From assembly GCF_003597395.2 (NCBI RefSeq), contig NC_133777.1, positions 56,861,833 to 56,925,832 of the forward strand: a DNA stretch of 64,000 nucleotides. Direction: 5' to 3'. Shown in pieces: positions 13,481 to 25,000 of the stretch. A model generated the notes under the pieces. The model saw only the letters and a list, made by a program, of their open reading frames with translations, was not told where the DNA came from and did no database searches. This DNA is from Chelonoidis abingdonii. Lineage: Eukaryota > Chordata > Testudines > Testudinidae. The position numbers and the translations under genes are program-made. How positions within the stretch are numbered: the stretch's first letter is position 1; each line of letters opens with the position of its first letter.

Positions 13481-13574
13481 TTAGGTTGCCTATATACATT
13501 AATATAAGGTCTAGCTTACATGCAGGATTCACTCTAAACTGCATTGGTCATTTGACATTGTAGTAGGGTGGATC

Positions 13575-14290
13575 CTTGCTCCTGCCCTGAAGGAGTTAAA
13601 AACAACCCTGGGAAGGGGCTGTGGCTAGAGAAAGCAGCCTTCAGGCTGGGGCAAGAAGCCTGGGCTGACTGGGGAAAGTAGGCTCAGCTGTGGCCATGCA
13701 CCAATCAGGCCCAGCTGGCCCTTATAAGAGGCTGTGAGCCTGAAGTCCAGAACAGTCTCTTTCTGGCTATAGAGGGAGAGGGGCCTGGCTGTAGGGAGCT
13801 GGACATAAGGTACCTGAATGAAGCAGGGCTGGGGAAAGGCAGAGGAGCTGGAGAGCTCTAGCCTGGAAAGCCCCAGGCTGCAGCCTAGCATTGGGCTAAC
13901 AGGTACTAGGGGGTGCAGAGGGCAGTCCGGGGTAGGCCAAGCCAGTAGGTCCAAACCCAATCTTGCCTGTGATGAGTAGGCTAATACTGCAGCCTGCCCC
14001 AGGGTGTGGGGCTAGACAATGACTGGCAGTAGCCATATACTGAGGAAAGGTAGGGATAGAGGATGGGGGTTCCCTGGGGAGGGGAGACCCTGAGAGAAAG
14101 GGGGTTACTGCCAGCGGCAACACCTCAGGTAAAAGGGCACCAGGTCCAGGGAGAGACACTGGGGCCAGGACAGGAGGATCACTGGCCTGCAGAGGGCGCT
14201 CCAGGCTGGAAATTGAGCTAATTCCCAGAAGACACCAGCAGGAGGTGCCACAGGGGTGAGTCCAGCCTGTCTATAGACAGACACATGATG
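13575..14290 (+). repeat. GC-rich LTR-like turtle repeat
   Basis: About 700 bp, GC-rich between AT-rich flanks. It contains cagctggcccttataagagg, a TATA-like promoter phrase, and then long gctggagagctc/cctggaaagcccc phrases that I recall from a repeated turtle element. The layout suggests an LTR or a 5' leader of an LTR-type element. I could not find ends or a target duplication. The minus-strand frames of 87-111 codons are composition artefacts. Confidence 0.5.
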
Positions 14291-14504
14291 TCCTCGCACA
14301 CTAGGTAGAGCAAATCATGTGAAACTTGAAACCTAAACCTGGGCCAGACAGGGTTGGAAGATGTTGGTATTCCAAAGAGAACTGTTCAGCCTACTTTATA
14401 GGAAACACTCATTTAAACAATTTGGTTTAGATGGTCACACTTTAGAACCTTTAGTTTTCATCTGATAATTTTGAACATTAGACTCTGATACCTAGAAACA
14501 GTTT

Positions 14505-15011
14505 TCATTGCTCAGCATTTTTTTATTCACATCACAGAAAATACAGTTTGGTCCTATTATATAGCATCTTTGGAAGTTTAAGCAAACAAGTATAGCAAAG
14601 TGTCTGACATGACATTACAGCTTAGTGTTCCTTTCCACAAACTGAATAGGAAACCTTCAAACCTCTTAGTAAACAGACTGGAGATGTATTGCTTTGAAAT
14701 GCTATCATACAACAGCTAAATATTAAGTGTTTACACATTGCTGTTCAGAATCATAGCTTTGCACAAAAATGCAGTTACATAAATTGTTTTAAATACCTGG
14801 CATAAAAAACAACATTTCAGTGTCCAGCTCTTTTTACACAAAAAAATATATAAAAATAATGCAGATTAAGTGCAAATACAAGTGAGTCTCTAATGAATAC
14901 AAAACCTTTAAATATTGACTTCATTCAGTCACTTAAGTGCTAGTCTTTTTACCAGGCTTTGAACAAAAATAAATTGATTTGTGAAACTTGTTTTAAAAAA
15001 AAATACAAGAT
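14505..15011 (-). other. LARP6: LARP6 3' untranslated region (predicted)
   Basis: The stretch after the LARP6 stop is AT-rich and repeat-free. A canonical AATAAA on the minus strand lies at 14527-14522, which would place the cleavage site near 14505 and give a 3' UTR of about 500 nt. Another AATAAA at 15016-15011 overlaps the stop codon and is unlikely to be the main signal. The end point is inferred. Confidence 0.5.
14522..14527 (-). terminator. LARP6: Candidate poly(A) signal AATAAA of LARP6
   Basis: A perfect AATAAA hexamer in the minus-strand direction, about 485 nt past the stop codon and followed by A/T-rich sequence. It is the best-placed signal I saw downstream of LARP6. Confidence 0.5.
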
Positions 15012-16079
15012 TTATTCATTCTTCATAGGTTTATTCCTTTCACATCCATTATGGAATCCCTTAGTACCATCAGGACCTTTGGGTAACCGCAACACTCCGA
15101 CAGGTAACCCATCTGCATTTTGTATTTTCCGGGTGAGCACTGGGCTACTTACTGGACTTTTTTCTTGTGTTACAGTTTGAGCTTGTCGTCTTCTCTGAAC
15201 CCATGGGCTACTAGAAGGTGTAATACTACTATCTGAAGAGTAATCTGCACATTTCTGTGAGATTTCAGGGCTAGTGCTAGGGTTAAGTTTGCCGTCTTCA
15301 GCCAGCGGAGACTTCTTGGACACTTTGCGCAGAGAAGATGGGCTATTCCAGGGGCTTGACCTAGGTGAAACATTAGGGCTCAGGTGGTTGTTCTGATAGG
15401 TGGTAGGGCTCAACTTGTTAGACGTATTCGTCTTGCGTCCAGACAGTGGAGATGTAGGATTGCTCTCTGGATCAGAAGAGCTGTTTGCTGATGATTCATC
15501 CCCAACATACTGAAGTTCCTCAACTCTTTTATTCAGGGATCTATTTTTGTTGAGAGATTTGCTGGGATCTTCATCATGGTTTTTGTCTTTCACAACCTTT
15601 TTCTTTGGAGGCTTCATGCCTATCAGGATAACTTTCATGCCAATTTCATTCTTTTCAATACACATGATTTCATGAGCTTTAATTGCTGCATCTACTTCTT
15701 CAAACTCTACTATGGCACATTCCTTTGTTCCAACTTGGTTGTATCGATTACTGAATCTCTTGATATCAGGTGGAAGATCCTTACCAGGTTTGAGAATGCG
15801 AACTGATGAGATTACACCAAAAGTAACAAAGGTCTTGAGAAGATGCTCCATCATTTTTTCTTGCATGCATCCATTTTCTTGATCCTGGCTCAGAACATGT
15901 AGCTCAGATATCAAGTGGATATCATACACAAGCAGCATCTTGCTAGGCAGTGTCTCACTAGCAAACACTGGAACTGGGGTATTTCTTCTAACCTTTCTGC
16001 TATCTTCATTCAGCTCAAGAATGTCTGAATACTTCAAGGCATAGGCTGTGATTCTCCAGTCTCTGGTAAGATGTTTTAC
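15012..16079 (-). CDS. LARP6: LARP6 coding exon 3 (terminal)
   Basis: Starts after acceptor TTCTTAAAG| with VKHLTRDWRITAYALK, as in human, and ends with TAA at 15014-15012. It encodes residues 157-511: the end of the La motif, the RRM, a serine/proline-rich linker with several SP sites, and the C-terminal LSA motif. Intron 2 is 888 nt. Confidence 0.97.
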   Translation of the reverse strand, partial: VKHLTRDWRITAYALKYSDILELNEDSRKVRRNTPVPVFASETLPSKMLLVYDIHLISELHVLSQDQENGCMQEKMMEHLLKTFVTFGVISSVRILKPGKDLPPDIKRFSNRYNQVGTKECAIVEFEEVDAAIKAHEIMCIEKNEIGMKVILIGMKPPKKKVVKDKNHDEDPSKSLNKNRSLNKRVEELQYVGDESSANSSSDPESNPTSPLSGRKTNTSNKLSPTTYQNNHLSPNVSPRSSPWNSPSSLRKVSKKSPLAEDGKLNPSTSPEISQKCADYSSDSSITPSSSPWVQRRRQAQTVTQEKSPVSSPVLTRKIQNADGLPVGVLRLPKGPDGTKGFHNGCERNKPMKNE

Positions 16080-19000
16080 CTTTAAGAAAAGAGTTACACT
16101 TTAATGCAATTCATTAAAACCACCAGAACTATACTGATGCTGTCACTGTGAGCATCAGTAAGATGTTGTGAATCTCCTGTTCCTTTTACATGACTGAGAT
16201 CAGAGTCATCAACTGCAGACTTACCCAGCCTAAACAAGTCGTCATTTCTGTGGCTATTATATGTCTCTCCAAGAGTTCTTAGAATCTTTCTACTCCCATC
16301 TCATCCTAAAGGCATGGTCATGCTGCATATTCAACAGTTGCTTTGCCTGGTGCCTCAAATTCTAAACAGGTAGGCTCCCTTTCTGTCTCATTACCTTATT
16401 TTCGTGCTTGATTAAAAAAAAAGAACAATTAAACAGAGTCCCTATCCTCTAATAGTTAAATAGGCACCTCCATAGTGCCTGTCAGGATTATAGGCAAAAT
16501 ATCAGGCCTAGGACCCACAAGTCCTGACTCTCAGGGCACTATAGCTATTGAACCAAACTGTACAGCCAAGTTCTTCAGTCTGTATAGGTTAAAAGACAAT
16601 CTCTAGTCAGGATGGTGTTGGCTCAAAAAAAAAAAAATCTGTCATTTTAAAAGTCTCTCCCCTAACGCTAGGAGTTCTTAAGGGGGGGAAAAACAGGTTA
16701 AGATCTTGCTTGGTAGGAAGGGATGCTTTTTCTAAATTTCTTTCTCCCTTAGGCTTGATGGACTTACACAATTTCTTGGGCAAATCAAGAAGTTCTGTCT
16801 TTTGATTATTTATACAACATTTTAGAAGAAAACAACAAATGTAACAGTAGGATGTTAACTGTATCAACCTTTTCATACTGGCCAAAAAAGGCAGCGTGCC
16901 ATATCTGTTCAATAGCTCACTAAGTTGGATAGAGTAGATTTAAAGGCCCTTCAGAAATGAAACCTACCTTTTTGAAAGACGTGAGTAGCTTAACACTGAC
17001 ATAACCCATCTTATTTCTTCTCACATGCTTTAAGAGGAAGGCATCTTTCTCAAGGTTCTCATCTGAGAAATAATATTCAACCTGTGTTACAAGCTTCTGG
17101 ATCAGCTCATTATCTGGGGGTTTCCAGTCCTGGTCGAAGTCATCACCATCATTCTCCCCGCCACTAGAACAAAACAATGAGGTCAATTTATAAACTGATC
17201 TTAGTCTGGTCACTGCTATCTTACTTTTCATTAGCTTTATCAGCAAACTGCAGATGCTTGTTTAGAGAATGCTGAGTTAGAAATATAAATTTGATTCACT
17301 AAACTAAGCAGTTTTAACCCACCCTTCAACTCCAGTGCTGAGTTTTGTTTGGCAATCGATCTTATCAGATTCCATCATCTCCCCTGTACACATGTAACAA
17401 ACATGAATTTGAGGAAAGGAATGGGGAGAACAAGCTGTTAAATTAGAAACTAAGAATACCAATTTAAAGCACATTAAGTTTCATCACAACAAACAGTTTA
17501 CTACTCTGAGCAGAAAATGACAGCTATGCCTGTGGGGACAAACATCTAATTTTCACTTGTGACCTAAGCAACCTAAAACAACCAACTCAGAGTGAAAGGG
17601 CACATGCATTAACTCACAGAACCACATGGGCACCAGAGCAAAAAGCAGACCTTTTTGTCAAATTATTTGATAAACAATGAGTTGGTTCAGTCAGTTCTCC
17701 CCCTGCAGTAGGATGCTTGTTCAGAGAGGGAATCTTTCCAGTCAGCCTAAGGAGCCAAAGTTCTCAGCTAATGGTAAGAGCAGATATCGCAGAACAATGA
17801 GTCATGTACTTTAGCGTTCCACAAACACTGCACCACAAGTCCAAGTCTTCAGCCAGCTTCTAACAAAATAAGATGTTGGTGCTATGCAAAGCTTATTTAT
17901 CTATCATTGCTTCTTTTTTCCATCTGAAGCTGCTAAAAAAAATTACTGTAGATTTTTTCTTGTGAGGACAGTTGCATAACAAGCAATGAGCCAGAAAACA
18001 GTATCCTAACAACCTGCAGTGAACAAATGTAGTTGATATATTAAAGCTAGGATTCCAGCAAGCATTTAAACATTGAACAGGAATAAGAGGGTTATATTTT
18101 ATGCATTTGAAATGTTATTTCCATACCAAACAAAGGCACATATGCTAACCATACAACAGAGAGAGGCTAGAGCTGACAGTTTCAGATCCATGGTTTTGGG
18201 ACAGGATGCATTCTTCTTCTGTGTCCATCTTATTATTTTTGGATGTGTACAAACAAGTAATAATTTAAAGTGCCTTCCCCCTGCTACCCCTTGGGAGAGA
18301 CCTGCCAAAGTCTGACTCTTTGCCTAAAGTTCTCTAGTTAACAAGTCATCACCTCTGTTGGACATCTCATCCAAAATAGTAATTCTTAATCCAGGGCACA
18401 CTTCTCATGGACCGCTGTCCCTTTACCATTCTCAATGCCTGTAATTAGAAGTACAAATCTGGGCAAATTAAGTGACCACATGTCATTGGGGCAAACTGCT
18501 CAATCCAACAGTACATTTCTAGAAGTTATATCAAGGTTCACAGAAATTTAATACATAATTATACATGGGATATCCAGGTACAGCTATGTGTCTTATTTAT
18601 TAAAGACCTGATTTGCAGTGGGGCCTCATCCTGGAATTTACTTGAGTCCACAGCCTCCTGGATACATTTTAGATTTAAATAAAAATGCCTACCCAAAAAG
18701 CTGTTTAGCACTATAAATCGCAATGACCATAAAAATAGATGTATTGATAAGTTAACTCAGCCACCCAAGTAATTCAAATCAACAGAAAAGGCCCCTAGAA
18801 CATCCCCTGTTCCTTCCCCCCAAATTGTATTTGGCTTCTGCAACAAGCCCCAAATATGATCATATTCATGCTATTGTGGACCAATGGAGCGTCCTGGGGT
18901 TTTCACAGGGGTGCCCTTTGTTGGCTGCTCACTCTTAGGGTAAGAGGGAACACTGCTTGTGCACTTACTTGCCTGACTGAGACAGCCCATCACTTGCAAA

Positions 19001-22000
19001 TGCAATCTTGAGGCACCACTGTCTGTACCCACCAAGAGATTTAATCATATGAAGATTGCGGTTTTGTATACAAAGGTTCTACTTGGGTCAGTGGAGTTTG
19101 CACACATTATTTACTTACTGCTCACTCAGTGGTGGACACAAAGTCAAGCCCCTAGAATAATATACTGGAACAATTCTAAAAAGTCTCCATATTTTAAGAC
19201 CCTTTTAGCCAGCTAGGTGATATTGGAAGTACAATTGAAAAGGGCAGGGGGAAGAGATAGAGAATTCTTGTTTGAAAGCTAGGTCTTAAGCAGGTGGCCA
19301 TGAGGATAATAAACAAAATTTTGTGCCCTTTTAGTAGAGTTACTTTTAGATAGGCACAGCAGAGGGGGATGGAAAGGAAAACTTAGTAGCATCCTAGTCC
19401 AAAGAATTGACTCCCACTTTGTCACTAAAGATACAGAAAGTTATTTCATTTAATTAGAATCTGGATTTTTAACTCTATCCATATCTTCACTTGGCTACCA
19501 CTTTGGAATTATTTTATCTTTAAATTTTAAGTACAAAACATAGCTATCAAGGTTTTTTTTGAAGCAATTTTATTAGCATGGACATTAATCTTAACTCAAT
19601 AGTTGCAAATGTGGGAAGAAAATCTGAGAAGAGCCTCATACTTCAAAAAATCTTTTCATATACAAAGGTCAGTACCACCCCCACGATATCAAAACCCTGA
19701 ATTCATGCTAACTGGTCCCATTTTCCCTTTTCTCTCAGGTATTAGGTATATGCCAGAAGCAGGATACCTCATTTCCTGATGCATTGGTCTGAGCTATACT
19801 GCACTGCTAGTTCTATCCACCTCAAATGCCAGATGCCTTTTCAATTCAGTTTGACAAGACTGTTTCACTTGGCACATTAAGTTTACAAGGTTTAGAATTT
19901 TTAGCTCTAATTTTCTATAAAATACCAAATGTTGGCATTTCTATTTACAGCCAGCTTCCTGCACTTGTTCTGGTGATCATAACCTGAAGAAATCACCATT
20001 TTCATATCAAAAAAATAAAAATATTAAAAGGTTCAGGAATCAATATTAGAAGGTCAAGAGGATTTTATGTGAGAAACAAGTGTCTTAATAGATGTATAAT
20101 GTCTACAACTTGCACTGAGTGTTTCTCTTTCTTTGGATATCTGCTTGGGCAGAATGAAAAACAAACTTATTTAGGTTGTGACTCATCTGGAGATTACTCA
20201 TACAGGAAACCAAATGCATCTGTGCACTGCGGGTAGAATGTGTCCTCTGGATATCAAAACTCATAGGACTATCAATATTAAGCTGTTTGGATACATTTTC
20301 TAACCTTTTGACAAACCTCAGTGAAATCTCATTTGAAAGTGACACTGCACTACAGTAATAAGCTGTGTATGGTAACAGCAAAATTAAAAGCACTGAACTG
20401 AGGTGCCACTGCCTTAGTCACTGAAGACAATACGAGTTCGGTATCTATTTAAATGGATTCAGGATTCAGCTCCAAGTAGCGGGAGCAGACTAATTACTGC
20501 CTTGCAAGTTGCAAAACTTTCCTTTCTAAAGCACTATTTTAGACAGTCGTATCATCACAAAACATTCACCTTTCAGGCTGAAGATTTCCAGCCTTAGTCT
20601 GTACCCCATTTTTAAATTTGAGCAAAACCAAATAAGCTGTTTTTGCATAAGGGGAGGAAAACATTAGAAAAATATTTGTGTAACCTTTTTAAACTACCTA
20701 TCAGACAAAATAGCCAAGGATTGAATATTGCGATTTGCCTGGAAATAGTCTGCAATGAGGTGTTCTCTGCCTTGACCCAGAGGAAATTGGTTTTTCAGTT
20801 GCTACGTTACAAGAGCCTCACTTTGCAAACTGAAAGTACTGTGATGATTTGGAGAATCGGTCTATACAATTTGATTCTGGTTGATGATGTGAAGCTCTTC
20901 TTAGGAAAACTGCTGTATCATGCAATGTGTCGGTCTACGGGTACGTCTACGCTACAGGGTCTGTACTGGTATAGCTACCTCCCTGTAGCAAAGCTGACAT
21001 AACCTCATAGCATAGACGCAACCTACGCTGATGGAAGGGGTTTTTCTATCAGTGCAGGAACGCAACCTTCCTGAACGACGGTAGCTATATCAACGGAAGC
21101 ATTCTTCCATCTGCACAACTGCAGCTACAGCTGGGCTGATTGGCATAGGTTTGTCAGTCAGGGTTTGGAGTTTTCACACCCTCTGACCAGCATAGTTATG
21201 TTAACCTAACTTAAGCGTAGAACAGGCTTAAGTATATCGCCATAGGCCCACAAGGCTTGTTGCATATCCCTCCTAGACAAGAGACAGTGCCAATCATTAG
21301 AACTCAGTGGAAACACCTGAATGACAATGGGTTGGCTGAGGCTGGGAGAAACTTTCTTCTTACATGTCTGCAGGGTTCTGGCACTTGGAGACTCAAGTTC
21401 CCAAACAAGGCAAAAGCCTAGTCTACACTTAATTTAGACTGATGTAGCTACATCACTCGGGGGCTACAAAAAATTCACCCTCCTGTGTACTGTAGTTAAG
21501 CTGACCTAACCCTTGTGTAGATGCAGCTAAGTCAACAGAAGAATTTGTCCATCAGCCCAGCTAAGGCTGCTCAGGGAGATGGATTACCTAGATCTACATT
21601 GATAGAAAGATAATTTATGTCCATATAGGAAGCCTTTATGCCATAGTCCTGCAGTGGGACAGGTACAGTGCTGCAACTTTGCTGCTGTAGCATCCATGGC
21701 ACAAATGTTTAAAAAGGACTCACGGTAACAAGCCTCAGAGCCATACAGGAACCTTTAGGAAGGAGAGGAAGAGATGAGCATATTCTCATGGGTGGCAGTG
21801 ATTTATTTGCAGGGCCAAGGTCAGAGAAAGCAAGCTGACCTAAAGATTGCAGCAAAAGTCAAAGTAGGGGCTGCAGCAACTATAGGACACCAGCCCCAGG
21901 AAAGCTCCAGAATGGAGAGAAAACTGACACAGGGAAATTAATGTAGGGTTTCTAATTTTTGTACAAGGCCACCCAAAGGATTCAGGGGGCCTGGGGGTCT

Positions 22001-25000
22001 TCGGCGGCAGGGCAGTCCTTCTGCTCCAGGACCCACTGCCGAAGTGCCCCAAAGACCCGCAGCGGGGCCCTCCACTGCCGAATTACCGCTGAAGACCAGG
22101 CACTTCGGAGGCGGGTCCCACTTCGGCAGTAATTCGGCGGCGGGGGGTCCTCCCTGCCACCGAAGACCTGGAGTGGAAGAAGCTCTGGGGGCTCGGGCCA
22201 GTGAGTTTTTGCGGGGGGCCCCCAGAGCGAGTGAAGAATCCCGCTCCAAAAGCCTTGAAATTCTCATGGGGGGGCCCCCTGTCAGACCCAGGGCCTGGGG
22301 CAAATTGCCCCACTTGCTGCCCCCCGCCCCCCCCGGCGGCCCTGTTTTTGTACAGATCTGTGCATTTCTTCTGCAATTAAAGAGGTGGTGGTGTTTTGTT
22401 TTGGTTTTTTTTTTTTTTGGAATCTTGTGCAATCTGTTACATCTATTATATTCCCCCTTTGAAAAGGTAAACTGCAGACCCAGAACACTCACATGGTTGG
22501 AGTTCTCAGAGAGGGTGAACATCTGTATTATATTATAATTGTGATATTGCAATTAGACTACAGAAATCAGCACACAGAATGGGTTTAGCCATAGCTTATC
22601 AATTTCCTGGTTTTTTAGTGCTTAACTACGCTGTCCAATTTCTCTTGACATATTAGATGGCACTTAATGTCAAACAGCTTTTACACTTGAGTATTCCTTT
22701 GTATTTTAAAGTTGTCTTCCTATTCATCATAGAAATAAAAATGTAATTTAAAGTTAACTTGAAAATAAGTTAAAACTAACTAGATTTCAGGTACTAAACC
22801 TGTCTATGGTCCTTGGCCAACTTTCGTGATTCTATTTTTTTAAAGTGTTTCATGCAAACAGTAAACTGACTTTCTAAAGACTATCAAATGAATAAACTAA
22901 AAGCATATGGCATAGGGCAGATGAATAATGGCACAGGGATTTAGAGCAGAGAGAAGTTGCCTTTCAGCTATAGTAATTTTGGGTGTTGGCATGAACAAAA
23001 GTAGGTAAATTCAAAGAGTAATATTTTGGTTTGACTGTCTAAGCCATGCTGTCCCCATAGTCTATTAAATATAGATACTATCAAGTTACAATAATTATAA
23101 AGCATTGAGGGGAACTAATGTCAATGCACATTTTAAATGTTCATATTTTGCTGCTAGTTAAGTGGTCAGAAGCTTTCAATTGTATTACCAAAAAGCACAC
23201 ACAACTTGTAACTGTTGATTGCTGAGTTATTAAATTAGTTCTATTTAAATTATGACTCTTAGAGAGAGCTTTCTCTACACAAGTTAAATAGCTAAGTGGT
23301 AATCCTGGATTACATCATTTTAATGGCTAGAGGTTAATCTCCAAGATTACAAACCAGTGCTCAGAAATAACTAACCAGTAATGTGATTACTGTGTTTCTA
23401 CTTCTAAAGAAATAGTCTTCTAATTCAACATTCCATTCCATTCGGCATCACTCCTAGTGCAAAAGTTATCCTTCATCCAAAGCTTTCTGCTTTTTGCAGC
23501 TTTCCTGGCACCAAATGAGGGATCAGTTATGAGCCTCAATTCCCCTTTTCACTCCATTCCTCTCTTTTACCACTGCACAGCCCACTTCATTGGAGAGTTG
23601 TCATAAACATACAGCTAAAGGTAGCATAAAATCCCTCCTTTACCTGTAAAGGGTTAAGAAGCTCAAATAACCTGGTTGGCACCTGACCAAAAGGACCAAT
23701 AAGGTGAGAAGATACCTTCCCCCACAGATTTGAAAGTTTCTGGTTTTGTTCTCTTTGTGTGTTCTCTCTGGGTCAGCGAGGAACCAGGGCAGGTAAAATA
23801 CATATCCAAAAGCCATACCTGAACTAAGCATCTAAGATTACAAACTGTAAGTAAAAGGAAGGAAATGCATTAGATTATCTCTTTTGTTTTAGCTTGTGAA
23901 TTTTCTCTAGGCTAAGAGGGAGGTTTGTTTATTTTTTTTGGTAACTTTAGTGTTTTGCCTAGAGGGGAATCCTCTGTTTTGAATCTGATTACCCTGTAAA
24001 ATTACCTTCCATCCTGATTTTACAGAGGTGCTTCTTTTACTTTTTCTTTATAATAAAGTTCTGCTTTTAAGAACCTGATTGATTTTAGTGTCCAAAAAAC
24101 CAAAGGGCTGGTCTGTGCGCCCTTGTTAACCTATTTGGTTGGTATATTATTCTCAAGCCTCCCCAGGAAAGGGGGTAAAAGGGCTTTGGGGGATATTTTG
24201 GGGGAACAGGAACTCCAAGTGGTCCTTTTCCTAAGTCTTTGTCTAACTCACTTGGTGGTGGCAGCGATACTGTTCCAAGGACAAGGAAGAATTTGTGCCA
24301 GGGAAGTTTTTAACTTAAGCTAACAGAGATAAGCGTAGTGGGTCTTTCATGCAGGTCCCCACATCTGTACCCTAGAGTTCAGAGTGGGGAGGGAACCTTG
24401 ACAGGGGTCAACAAGAACTAAACTGTGGTCCTTGTCTACTTACAAAACTTGTACTGCCTTAACCATACTAGTTATACTAGTATAGTTAAAGTAGCACAAT
24501 CCGAATGTGGATATGGTTATACCAGTATAAAGCATCCATGCCTGGGGCCTGTAGCAGTATAACTATATTGGGTAAAATATCCCCCACCCCTCCTTAACCA
24601 ACAGTTATACTTATAAAAGTGGTTTAGACCAGGTCTTGCTCAGTTATGAATTTTAAGTTGTCAGCTCTTATGGTGCCCCTCCGGCCAACAGCATTTCCTT
24701 GCCAATTTTTGGCACTGTATAGGCCTCCCTGTACATACCAACTTTTCACCACTGCCATCTCCCCACAGTGTATTTGCCTTTGGCTTTCCACTCTCACAGA
24801 CCTGAAGGTGAACTGAACTAAGGACTAGTCTGGATTTCATTGCAATGCTTAGCCCAACAGTTCCATTAAAATGAACAAGATGGATCACAAGGGAACCTGT
24901 AACAGTGTAAGTAATTTTAATACTGCTCACTATTTAATTAAAATATATAAACAAGTTTAAATGTATTTACATCATTAACAGGTTGGCATTTTAGCTAAAT

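Noticed and set aside
13625..14299. Minus-strand frames of 64-111 codons
   Set aside because: All inside a GC-rich LTR-like repeat, with proline/leucine-rich translations of no known family.
22044..22538. 164-codon plus and 204-codon minus frames
   Set aside because: They lie in the GC-rich hAT element at 21964-22344 and have repeat-like, low-complexity translations.
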